A stretch of DNA of 27,803 bases, taken from the NCBI GenBank assembly GCA_009783605.1, contig WRDE01000001.1:1-27803 (forward strand). Reading direction: 5' to 3'. This DNA is from Oscillospiraceae bacterium. GTDB lineage: Bacteria; Bacillota; Clostridia; Oscillospirales; Acutalibacteraceae. The position numbers and the translations under genes are program-made. The notes under the pieces are model-generated. The model did no database searches. It worked only from the letters and a program-made list of their open reading frames with translations, and had not been told where the DNA came from. This document shows, one piece after another, positions 21,949 to 27,803 of the stretch; the stretch's first letter is position 1, and each line of letters begins with the position of its first letter.

Positions 21949-21972
21949 GAGTGGGGTTCGGGGCTCGTAATT

Positions 21973-22168
21973 GGGGCTTGTGCGGCTAAAGCCGCGACTG
22001 CGCCTGTTCGCTGATTGTTGATTCAGCAGACAATGGGGACAGCGCTGTGGCAAATGCGGCGGTCGCGCAGGTCGCGACGATTTGTCTGCCAAGCACTTCG
22101 CCTGTGCGTTGTTCGCAGTTGAGTAGAATCAACGAACAGGCGATGTCGCGCTTTAGCGCACGAGCCCC
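21973..22168. mobile_element. 196-bp foldback (MITE-like) element
   Basis: Long imperfect terminal inverted repeats, left 21973-22024 and right 22126-22168. The left begins GGGGCTTGTGCGGCTAAAG and the inverted right begins GGGGCTCGTGCGCTAAAG; both continue through CGCCTGTTCG to a GATTC end. Inside are AGCAGACAA and TTGTCTGC as a further inverted pair. There is no ORF of transposase size. The right terminus overlaps the last codons of the VanW gene. A 12-bp inverted pair (GTTCGGGGCTCG at 21956-21967, CGAGCCCCGAAC at 22161-22172) also brackets it. No target-site duplication was identified with confidence. Confidence 0.6.
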
Positions 22169-22980
22169 GAACTCTCCAGAAGCGGCGCGTAGCTCATCAC
22201 CGCGTGATTTTCAATCAGGTATTCATCCGCTGTTTCGATTCCGCCGGCGTCAAACTGTTTGCGGAACAGCACATTGTGCCGGGTATATCCGCCCCACCAT
22301 TCGGGTTTCATGATATGCTCCCGCTCATATACCCGATAGGTAACCTCCGGCGGGGCGTCCGACTGCCATGTGCCGGTCAGGTTTTTTTCTCCCACCTCTA
22401 TATGCAGCCGGAAGGTCTGTTGGGTGTCGTTGCGGATCATCAGGTCGCCGTAGTTGTAAAAACAGGTGGCGCCGCTGCCGAATGGCTGGGTGCGGCTGGC
22501 GTCGGGGAACACGTCATATCCGTGGCGGTGGCGTTCGGTCACGGTCAGCGGGGTGTGGGCAGTCATCCAGAAAATCAGGTTGGACAGCTGGCACAGCCCG
22601 CCGCCGGTGGCCGCGTAAAACCCGCCGTTCCGCAGCACCATCCCTTTCAGATATCCCTTCCGTTTGGCGGGTCTGCCGATGGCTTTCCAATAGGAAAAGG
22701 TTTCGCCCGGCGCCAGCGTGATGCCGTCTAACTTTTTAACCGCGATTTTGAGATTGACGATCTTGTTATATTGCAGGATCATCTCCACATCCTTCAGCTT
22801 CCGCAGCAGCGGCGTGGCATGGGTAAACACGGTATATGCCAGCGGCTGCGGGGATTGCCGGGCGAACCGCAGTCCGCCGAATAGCCAGAGCCGGTACCTT
22901 TTCAGCGTATAATACTGTTTCCCTGCCCAGAGACGGAGAGGGGAACGTTTTTTTGGTTCGGGAAGAAAATCTTTCATCAT
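22153..22980 (-). CDS. VanW family protein
   Basis: 275 residues. The N-terminal 60 residues are basic and partly hydrophobic without a clear signal peptide. The VanW domain covers about 75-220: LAPGETFSYWKAIGRPAKRK, GYLKGMVLRNGGFYAATGG, GLCQLSNLIFWMTAHTPLTV and HGYDVFPDASR. VanW is named from vancomycin-resistance clusters but is not itself shown to confer resistance; the family is common in Clostridia and probably acts on or near the envelope. No vanRSHAX genes are near. No strong ribosome site precedes the ATG (22980). The last four codons and the TAA (GGG CTC GTG CGC TAA) fall inside the right end of the foldback element, so the native C-terminus has probably been replaced. Confidence 0.88.
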   Translation of the reverse strand: MMKDFLPEPKKRSPLRLWAGKQYYTLKRYRLWLFGGLRFARQSPQPLAYTVFTHATPLLRKLKDVEMILQYNKIVNLKIAVKKLDGITLAPGETFSYWKAIGRPAKRKGYLKGMVLRNGGFYAATGGGLCQLSNLIFWMTAHTPLTVTERHRHGYDVFPDASRTQPFGSGATCFYNYGDLMIRNDTQQTFRLHIEVGEKNLTGTWQSDAPPEVTYRVYEREHIMKPEWWGGYTRHNVLFRKQFDAGGIETADEYLIENHAVMSYAPLLESSGLVR

Positions 22981-23069
22981 AGCTATACTGTATCATACTT
23001 CATTCCGGAATACAAATTACAATTTTGTTACCTTTGCAAAAAATATTCAAATATTATGACCCGCTGATG

Positions 23070-23078
23070 TGTTATACT
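23070..23078 (+). promoter_or_regulatory. extended -10 promoter of the sigma factor gene
   Basis: TGTTATACT, a TGn extension plus TATACT, 39 bp before the start codon at 23118. No good -35 hexamer at 17 bp. Confidence 0.5.
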
Positions 23079-23117
23079 TATGTATTGTTGTATGCATCCC
23101 GACAGGAGAGATACATA

Positions 23118-23648
23118 ATGGATAATCAAACATTGGAAACCCTGATCCGGCGGATCTGTCAGGAGGATAACGGCGCTTTTGAGGAGCTGTACCGGCTGAT
23201 GAAGGGCGGCGTCTTTTCATTTGCCTATTCCCTCTGCGGCAACTGGCACACCGCCGAGGATGTATTGCAGGATACCTTTCTGCGGATCCGGCAGTATGCC
23301 GGCACCTATCAGCCGGGCACCAACCCGAAAGCCTGGATCCTCACCATCGCCAAAAATCTGGCGCTGAACACGCTGCGGAGCGGGAAACGGTTTGCCGATG
23401 ACAATCCCGGAGAGGACATCTCTGCGGTATATGAGCAGGATCAGACCGAAATGATCGAAAACCGGGTGCTGCTGGACCAGCTGCTGAAAACCCTGAACCA
23501 GACCGAACGCCAGATTGTCGCGCTCCACGCGGTATCCGACGTCAAACATGCGGATATCGCCAAAATGCTGGGAAAACCGTATGGAACGGTGCTGTGGACT
23601 TACTCAAACGCGGTGAAGAAATTGAAGAAAGAGCTTAACAATTCATAA
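23118..23648 (+). CDS. ECF-type RNA polymerase sigma factor
   Basis: 176 residues. Region 2 is at about 20-88: AFEELYRLMKGGVFSFAYSL, then TAEDVLQDTFLRIRQYAG (the -10 binding helix) and PKAWILTIAKNLALNTLRS. A short linker carries the acidic stretch EDISAVYEQDQTE. Region 4 is at about 118-172: LNQTERQIVALHAVSDVKHA followed by DIAKMLGKPYGTVLWTYSNA, the -35 recognition helix-turn-helix. No sigma 1.1 or region 3. The frame is open to 23025, but AGGAGAG lies before the ATG at 23118 and matches family length. The next gene, a membrane protein with a short cytoplasmic N-tail, is the probable regulator. The last two codons and the stop (AAT TCA TAA) come from a heptamer array. Confidence 0.93.
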   Translation: MDNQTLETLIRRICQEDNGAFEELYRLMKGGVFSFAYSLCGNWHTAEDVLQDTFLRIRQYAGTYQPGTNPKAWILTIAKNLALNTLRSGKRFADDNPGEDISAVYEQDQTEMIENRVLLDQLLKTLNQTERQIVALHAVSDVKHADIAKMLGKPYGTVLWTYSNAVKKLKKELNNS

Positions 23649-23663
23649 TGCATAATGCATAAT
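23640..23663. repeat. heptanucleotide array at the sigma-factor stop codon
   Basis: TCATAAT (23643-23649), GCATAAT (23650-23656), GCATAAT (23657-23663). The TAA at 23646-23648 is the stop codon of the sigma gene and lies in the first unit. Confidence 0.7.
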
Positions 23664-23794
23664 TAGGGGCATCTGTTTTTTGCGATACAATCAGTCGGTG
23701 CCAATTTTTTAGCCCGTTCCGGTGTTATATTGACAGAAGCGCTTTTGAAACTTTTGAAAACACCCTTTTTTACAGAAAGGAAGGAGCTATCCTC

Positions 23795-25879
23795 ATGAAC
23801 AAACCAATAAAAACCCATCTAAAAGCCCTCTTTAACAAAGCCGCGCCGGCCCAGCCGCCTGAGTTACAAACTGCAACCGAACATTCAGCATTCAGCACTC
23901 AGCATTCCGCATTCAAAAAACGTCGTTCCATCATTTACCATGTCGCCGCCGTTGCCGCCGCTTTTGCGCTTATCGCGGCGGGATTGGGTTATTTCCCGAT
24001 TCTGCGGCAGCACGATGAAGAGGATCCCGGTCCTTCCCTTGGCGCGATGAATGTGGCCGCCGTGGGGAATACCGCTACGCTGAAAAAACTGCTGAAAGGG
24101 TCGAACAATTATTATGGCGGCAATAGGTTTTTTTCCTTGGGTGGGGGCGACGAGATGGCCGAAGACGCTGAGATGCCGGCATCCGCACCGCCTACCGGTC
24201 AAAATAGCAACGAAGCTAAAGGAAGTTCCTCTGCCAAAGATGACCACTCCACCACCAATCTTCAGGTGGAAGGGGTGGACGAGGCCGATATTATCAAGAC
24301 CGACGGGGAATTCGTTTACTACCTCGCCAACAACAGCCTCTATATCGCGGATATCCGCGATCCGCGGGATATGACGATCGTCACCAAAATGAAATATGAC
24401 AACTGGGACAACCCCAACAACAGTCGCGCCGAAACGCCGATTGAGATGTATGTGGACGGCGATATCCTGACCGTGATCTTTACTGTGTATGAATGGGACA
24501 ACAGTGAAAGCGACAAAAGACAATACTATTATTATGATAACAGCTATTCCACCCGCGTCCGCGTTTTTGACATGGCCGACCGGGCGGATATCCGCCAGAC
24601 CCGGGATTTTTCCTTCGACGGCTATTACAGCACCTCCCGCAAGGTGGGGGATCTGCTGTATGTGATCGGGTATAAAGGGACCTATTACTATCCGTATGAA
24701 ACCGACGTTTTCGGCAACGAGATATATCCCCCGATCGCATCGGTGCTGCCCAAATGCAGGGCCGAAAACGGCGGCTGGGAAGCGGTCGCGTTAGACACCA
24801 TCCGGTATTTCACCGAAGTGGAGGACAACAACATTTTCCAATACATTATCGGGATGGACGTCAAAAATCCGGATGCCGAGGTCAAAACCAACATCTTTTT
24901 GAACAACGGCAACACCGTCTACGCCAACGCCGAAAATATCTATATCGCCGGGGTCAAATACAGCTATGACAGCGAAGAGTGGTGGCAAAGCAGCTGCGAT
25001 ACCATCGTCTCGAAATTCACCCTCAACGGCGGCGAAGTCCTCTTCGACGCGATGGGGACGGTCCCGGGCAACGTGCTCAACCAGTTCTCGATGGACGCGT
25101 ATACCGGCAACTTCCGGATCGCCACCACCGTCGACAGATGGTCGCCCGACGGGGAAAATCACTCTGCCAACAACCTGTATATCCTCGGCCCGGATATGAA
25201 AATCATCGGCAAGCTGACCGGGCTGGCCCCGGGCGAGCGGATCTATTCGGTCCGGTTTATCGGACCGAAGGTGTATATGGTCACCTTCCGGACGGTGGAT
25301 CCGCTGTTCGTCATCGACGCGGAGGATCCCGCCAATCCGCAGGTGCTGGGCGAGCTGAAGATCCCGGGCTACAGCTCTTATCTGCACCCCTATGACGAGA
25401 CACACATCATCGGTTTCGGGATGGATGCCGAGGAAGTGGATAAAGATCTCGCACTGAGACAGGGCATAAAAATCGCCATGTTCGATGTGTCGGATTTCCA
25501 CAACCCAAAAGAACTGTTCAACACCGCCATCGGCAAGCGGGGTTCGTATTCCGAGCTGTTGGACAACCACAAAGCGCTGCTGTTCTCGAAAGAAAAGAAT
25601 ATCTTCGCTTTCCCCGCGGTGGTTTGCAGGGAAGAATACAGCGAGGGGTGGCAGGGTTTCCTGTATTTCTCGATTGATATGGAAGAGGGTTTTGTCGAAA
25701 AAGGCAGAATCTCCCATGCGGGAGCCGCATATAATACCTATTGGGACTATTATGGATCGGAGATTGCCGTCACCCGCGGTATCTATGCGGGAGATGTGCT
25801 GTATACCTTCTCCGGCGCAAAAATTATGGCGCATTCGTTGGTGGATATGGCGTTTATCGGGGAGCTTAAAATCAATTGA
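23795..25879 (+). CDS. membrane-anchored beta-propeller protein (COG4880-type), probable anti-sigma partner
   Basis: 694 residues. Cytoplasmic tail 1-45, then one membrane helix at about 46-67 (IIYHVAAVAAAFALIAAGLG), an acidic/Ser-rich linker to 150, and the extracytoplasmic domain that opens with the hallmark TTNLQVEGVDEADIIKTDG (153-171). Blades recur after it (GEFVYYLANNSLYIADIRD, YVDGDILTVIFTVYEW, TRVRVFDMADR, NTVYANAENIYIAGVKY, YSVRFIGPKVYMVTFRTVD, DPLFVIDAEDPANPQVLG). This is the C-terminal beta-propeller family of secreted/anchored proteins. Placement directly behind an ECF sigma gene, with a membrane helix and cytoplasmic tail, makes it a likely sensor/anti-sigma, but the tail shows no classical zinc-finger anti-sigma motif. 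Residues 30-41 are encoded by a heptamer array. AAGGAAGGAG precedes the ATG. Confidence 0.9.
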   Translation: MNKPIKTHLKALFNKAAPAQPPELQTATEHSAFSTQHSAFKKRRSIIYHVAAVAAAFALIAAGLGYFPILRQHDEEDPGPSLGAMNVAAVGNTATLKKLLKGSNNYYGGNRFFSLGGGDEMAEDAEMPASAPPTGQNSNEAKGSSSAKDDHSTTNLQVEGVDEADIIKTDGEFVYYLANNSLYIADIRDPRDMTIVTKMKYDNWDNPNNSRAETPIEMYVDGDILTVIFTVYEWDNSESDKRQYYYYDNSYSTRVRVFDMADRADIRQTRDFSFDGYYSTSRKVGDLLYVIGYKGTYYYPYETDVFGNEIYPPIASVLPKCRAENGGWEAVALDTIRYFTEVEDNNIFQYIIGMDVKNPDAEVKTNIFLNNGNTVYANAENIYIAGVKYSYDSEEWWQSSCDTIVSKFTLNGGEVLFDAMGTVPGNVLNQFSMDAYTGNFRIATTVDRWSPDGENHSANNLYILGPDMKIIGKLTGLAPGERIYSVRFIGPKVYMVTFRTVDPLFVIDAEDPANPQVLGELKIPGYSSYLHPYDETHIIGFGMDAEEVDKDLALRQGIKIAMFDVSDFHNPKELFNTAIGKRGSYSELLDNHKALLFSKEKNIFAFPAVVCREEYSEGWQGFLYFSIDMEEGFVEKGRISHAGAAYNTYWDYYGSEIAVTRGIYAGDVLYTFSGAKIMAHSLVDMAFIGELKIN
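23882..23916. repeat. heptanucleotide array inside the beta-propeller gene
   Basis: Five units in a row: CATTCAG, CATTCAG, CACTCAG, CATTCCG, CATTCAA. They encode residues 30-41 (HSAFSTQHSAFK) of the cytoplasmic tail. It is the only array of the set that lies wholly within a coding region; 35 bp is not a multiple of three, so its gain would have shifted frame unless compensated. Confidence 0.75.
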
Positions 25880-25886
25880 TAGGCGA

Positions 25887-25930
25887 TACAAATAGAAAAG
25901 GCCGGCATACGCCGGCCTTTTCTATTTGTA
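25887..25930. terminator. bidirectional terminator
   Basis: Perfect 20-bp inverted repeat (25887-25906 and 25911-25930) with ATAC loop; GC-rich upper stem, A/T-rich lower stem giving a T-rich tract on both strands. It separates the convergent beta-propeller and HD genes. Confidence 0.93.
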
Positions 25931-25938
25931 GAACCTTT

Positions 25939-26514
25939 TCACTTTTCAACCTCAATGGCAAACCCGCTCCAGTTATCCGCGTATTGCAGCAGCAGGGTCA
26001 GCCGTTCCTCTTTGGCGGCGACGCTGCGGTTGTCCTCCACATACTGGCCGTCATGATACAGGATGGCCTGGGTTTCGGCTTCGGTCAGCGGGATGTATGG
26101 CAGGATCAGATACAGGCTCCGGGCCGGAACGCTCAGGTAGGTCAGATCGGTGTTGAACCGGTAAGGGTAGGTGGCGGGATAGCCGTACTGCTTCTGTCTT
26201 GGGGTTGGCTCGTTGATCAGATATTGGGGGGTACCCGGTACCCCTGCTTTTCCCAAATCGTGCAGCAGCCCGACGATGACGCAGCTCTCGTCCGAAATCT
26301 CCGGCGCCAGCAGCGCCTTGAGCTTCAACAGCGTTTCGGCGACGTTGATGCTGTGCTCCAGCAGCCCGCCCTCCCGGCAGAGATGGAACCGGGTGGAGGC
26401 CGGCGCGGTGAGCCACGCGGTCTCTTTTTCTATGCAGGTTATCAGCCGATCAAAACAATCCTTCCGGTCGGTAACCTTTTGTTTGAGAGCGGCGTAGCGT
26501 TCGGGGACTGTCAT
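25939..26514 (-). CDS. HD domain protein (phosphohydrolase-like)
   Basis: 191 residues. HD-superfamily metal motif: His54 in LLEHSINVAETLLKL, His85-Asp86 in VGLLHDLGKAG, and a later Asp in LQYADNW. Helical throughout. HD proteins of this size include nucleotide phosphohydrolases and cyclic-nucleotide or YqeK-like enzymes; a TPRQKQYGYPATYPYRFNTD stretch is like the hypothetical clostridial members with no known substrate. The open frame reaches 26676, but the ATG at 26514 has AAGGAG eight bases ahead; the extension is only the four-hairpin element read in frame. It lies downstream of ksgA on the same strand, so read-through from ksgA is possible unless the hairpins stop it. Confidence 0.8.
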   Translation of the reverse strand: MTVPERYAALKQKVTDRKDCFDRLITCIEKETAWLTAPASTRFHLCREGGLLEHSINVAETLLKLKALLAPEISDESCVIVGLLHDLGKAGVPGTPQYLINEPTPRQKQYGYPATYPYRFNTDLTYLSVPARSLYLILPYIPLTEAETQAILYHDGQYVEDNRSVAAKEERLTLLLQYADNWSGFAIEVEK

Positions 26515-26572
26515 GGTGTAAACTCCTTTTTGTTTTGATTCTATTAATGTTAAGCGGCTATTCGCCCAATTC

Positions 26573-26699
26573 ATACTAATAACGAATGAGAAACATTCGT
26601 TATTAGTACGTTTTGCCGAAAGCAAAACCCGCTCCCCGCAGGGAGCGGAACCCATTCTTTTTGAAAAGCATCGCAACGATTTTCAAAAAGAATTAGTAT
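26573..26699. repeat. four-hairpin intergenic element (possible mobile or processing element)
   Basis: Stem 1: a perfect 15-bp pair 26574-26588 with 26594-26608 (loop AGAAA). Stem 2: GTTTTGC/GCAAAAC (26610-26616/26622-26628, loop CGAAA). Stem 3: CCGCTCCC/GGGAGCGG (26629-26636/26641-26648, loop CGCA). Stem 4: 26654-26667 with 26680-26693 (14 bp), its inner part containing ATCG/CGAT. An outer ATACTAAT/ATTAGTAT pair (26573-26580/26692-26699) could close the whole, though it competes with stems 1 and 4. The element overlaps the last codons of ksgA. Confidence 0.7.
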
Positions 26700-27558
26700 C
26701 ATTCGCCGCCGCGATAAACTGCTCCAGCGTCAGCGCTTCCGCCCGGATATTTACGGGCAAGTCCTGAGCCGCCAATACTTCCGCCAGCCGTTGCTTGTCA
26801 AATCCGCCCGCCGCCGCCGCGTTGACCAATGTTTTGCGCCGCTGGTTGAATCCGGCGCGGATCAGCGCGAACAGCCGCCGCTCATCCGCAGCGGCGTTAG
26901 CTGCCGCTTCCTCTGCCCGCGGCGGCTTCACCGTCAGCCGGATCACGCTGCTGTCGACGGCCGGGGCCGGCAGAAAGCTGCCCCGGGAAACCGAAAACAA
27001 TATCTCCGGCTCGGAAAAATACGACACCGCCAGCGAGACGGCGCCGCAGGCACGGGTGCCGGGCGCGGCACAGAGCCGGTCGGCAGCCTCCTTTTGTACC
27101 ATCACGGTGATTGACCTGACCGGCAGCCGCTGCTCCAGCAGCGCCATGATCAGCGGCGAGGTGATATAGTAAGGCAGGTTGGCGCAGACCGACACCGGCA
27201 TCCCGGGAAACCGTTCGGCAATAATCCGCCGCAGATCCAATTTCAGCGCGTCTCCCTGAATAATCTCAACATTCCCCTGTCCGGCCAGCGTCTCGTCTAA
27301 TACCGGCAGCAGCCGGCGGTCCAACTCGATAGCCGCCACCTTGCCGGCCCGGGAGGCCAGCTCCCGGGTCAACACCCCGACCCCCGGTCCGATCTCCAGT
27401 ACACCGGTATCCGCCGCCGCGCCGCAGGCTTCCGCCATCCGCGGACAGACGCTCGGGTTGACGAGAAAATTCTGCCCCAGCTTTTTGGAAAAAGCGAACC
27501 CGTGACGGTCCAGCAGTCCCCGCAGATAGGCGATATCGGTCAGTTTCGGATGGGACAT
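26683..27558 (-). CDS. ksgA: 16S rRNA (adenine(1518)-N6/adenine(1519)-N6)-dimethyltransferase
   Basis: 291 residues. N-terminal KKLGQNFLVN (26-34 region), SAM motif VLEIGPGVGVLTRELA (53-68), EIIQGDALKLD (98-108), and the catalytic NLPYY motif (127-131), followed by VMVQKEAADRL and FLPAPAVDSSVIRL. It dimethylates two adjacent adenosines near the 3' end of 16S rRNA late in 30S assembly; loss gives kasugamycin resistance. GCAGGAGG precedes the ATG, with a good promoter upstream. The C-terminus ends ANDTNSF; the codons for DTNSF and the TGA lie in the fourth stem of the hairpin element, so the last residues are probably not native. Confidence 0.96.
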   Translation of the reverse strand: MSHPKLTDIAYLRGLLDRHGFAFSKKLGQNFLVNPSVCPRMAEACGAAADTGVLEIGPGVGVLTRELASRAGKVAAIELDRRLLPVLDETLAGQGNVEIIQGDALKLDLRRIIAERFPGMPVSVCANLPYYITSPLIMALLEQRLPVRSITVMVQKEAADRLCAAPGTRACGAVSLAVSYFSEPEILFSVSRGSFLPAPAVDSSVIRLTVKPPRAEEAAANAAADERRLFALIRAGFNQRRKTLVNAAAAGGFDKQRLAEVLAAQDLPVNIRAEALTLEQFIAAANDTNSF

Positions 27559-27588
27559 ATAGCCTCCTGCTTTCCGTATATTGCAATC

Positions 27589-27617
27589 AGTATACCATAC
27601 CCAACCACAATTTTCAA
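27589..27617 (-). promoter_or_regulatory. ksgA promoter
   Basis: Minus strand: TTGAAA (27612-27617), 17-bp spacer, TATACT (27589-27594), with a TG extension just upstream of the -10 (TGGTATACT). Confidence 0.75.
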
Positions 27618-27624
27618 AAAAATA

Positions 27625-27653
27625 TTGTATTTTATATATTATTATGCTATACT
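27625..27653 (+). promoter_or_regulatory. promoter of the partial right-edge gene
   Basis: -35 TTGTAT (27625-27630), 17-bp spacer, -10 TATACT (27648-27653) with TGC before it, divergent from the ksgA promoter; the two -35 elements are seven bp apart. Confidence 0.7.
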
Positions 27654-27691
27654 GATATGAAAAATTATGTCATTTTCGGGAGAATTTGGCC

Positions 27692-27803
27692 ATGCTGCGA
27701 CCAATCGTGGAATTCGATTACTGGGGGCTGCCGGTTTACCTCATTATGGGGTTGATCGGGCTGCTGTTTGGGTATATCTCGCTCACCAATAAACAGACCA
27801 AGC
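27692..27803 (+). CDS. membrane protein, partial N-terminus
   Basis: Only 37 residues are inside the window: MLRPIVEFDYWGLPVYLIMG followed by LIGLLFGYISLTN and a basic KQTK. It begins with a short periplasmic-type segment and one strongly hydrophobic helix. The opening is reminiscent of prolipoprotein diacylglyceryl transferase-like proteins (polar start, then a helix ending in basic residues), but too little is visible for a call. GGGAGAA lies 10 bases before the ATG, and a promoter lies upstream. Confidence 0.6.
   Translation, partial: MLRPIVEFDYWGLPVYLIMGLIGLLFGYISLTNKQTK

Larger units (their letters stand above)
21802..21960 (+). repeat. 79-bp tandem repeat (B), two copies with terminator-like hairpin
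   Basis: GGCCGGGCGG recurs at 21802 and 21881; the two units differ at one base and by one inserted A. Each contains a hairpin and ends GTTTTTGAGTGGGGTTCG. ACCAAAAAACGC and GCGTTTNTGAGTGGG are shared with repeat A, so A and B look like related modules. Confidence 0.8.

Noticed and set aside
21321..21960. Possible CRISPR array
   Set aside because: Repeat units are 150 bp and 79 bp in tandem, with no short repeats separated by unique spacers and no cas genes nearby.
21297..22313. Several open frames of 60-112 codons in the repeat island
   Set aside because: They run through hairpins and tandem repeats, repeat the same peptide where the DNA repeats, lack convincing ribosome sites and match no family.
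22153..22980. Vancomycin resistance locus
   Set aside because: VanW-family proteins are widespread; none of the resistance genes (vanR, S, H, A/B, X) are present.
23720..23760. Second promoter for the beta-propeller gene (TATATT or TTGACA near 23730)
   Set aside because: No consistent -35/-10 pair at 16-18 bp spacing, and no clear ECF-type promoter pair either.
26515..26676. 54-residue N-terminal extension of the HD protein
   Set aside because: It is the four-hairpin element read in frame; AAGGAG precedes the ATG at 26514.

Overview
The window looks like a chromosomal piece of an anaerobic Clostridia-type Firmicute (Oscillospirales/Ruminococcaceae-like). The pointers are GC-rich coding DNA with AT-rich promoters, strong purine-rich Shine-Dalgarno sites, many TTGACA-17-TATACT type promoters, a ClpE-type ATPase, DUF1292, DUF975 and VanW proteins, and a type I dockerin of the kind used in cellulosomes. 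No rRNA, tRNA, CRISPR array or insertion sequence with a transposase was seen. Most of it is housekeeping DNA; the accessory signal lies in domain fusions and in a rich set of small intergenic repeats.

Layout. 1-1395 (minus): an ACT protein (UPF0237) and a PFL-like protein (UPF0210), normally adjacent, here separated by a small membrane-anchored helix-turn-helix-like protein. 1541-2767: a MarR regulator with a three-half-site operator, convergent with an operator-controlled membrane protein. 2858-7796 (plus): rpsB, tsf, a dockerin-MltG fusion, cvpA and pgsA; the fusion gene is bracketed by two ~230-bp direct repeats that each carry a terminator and a promoter. 7871-14649 (plus): clpE, a DUF975 membrane protein, an LtaS/sulfatase-like membrane enzyme and guaB. 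14693-15756 (minus): a VOC protein and a zinc-dependent phospholipase C-like protein. 15866-16939: a lipoprotein. 16940-20780 (minus): a tightly packed run aroK, ANT(6)-GrpB fusion, methyltransferase, TIM-barrel protein, MazG-like protein. 20977-21276: DUF1292. 21277-22152: a non-coding island with 150-bp tandem repeats, a 6S-like RNA, 79-bp tandem repeats and a 196-bp foldback element that reaches into the 3' end of a VanW gene. 23118-25879: an ECF sigma factor and a membrane-anchored beta-propeller protein. 25939-27558 (minus): ksgA and an HD protein separated by a four-hairpin element. 27692-end: the start of a membrane protein.

The least explained signals are: (i) a secreted lytic transglycosylase carrying a dockerin, flanked by duplicated regulatory modules; (ii) at least seven short arrays of imperfect 7-bp repeats, different in sequence from site to site, six of them at or within a few bases of a stop codon; (iii) the 6S-like RNA island, whose 150-bp repeats show a paired T-A to C-G change; and (iv) foldback elements that supply the last codons of vanW and ksgA. 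No searches or folding programs were run; family assignments rest on motifs recognised by eye.
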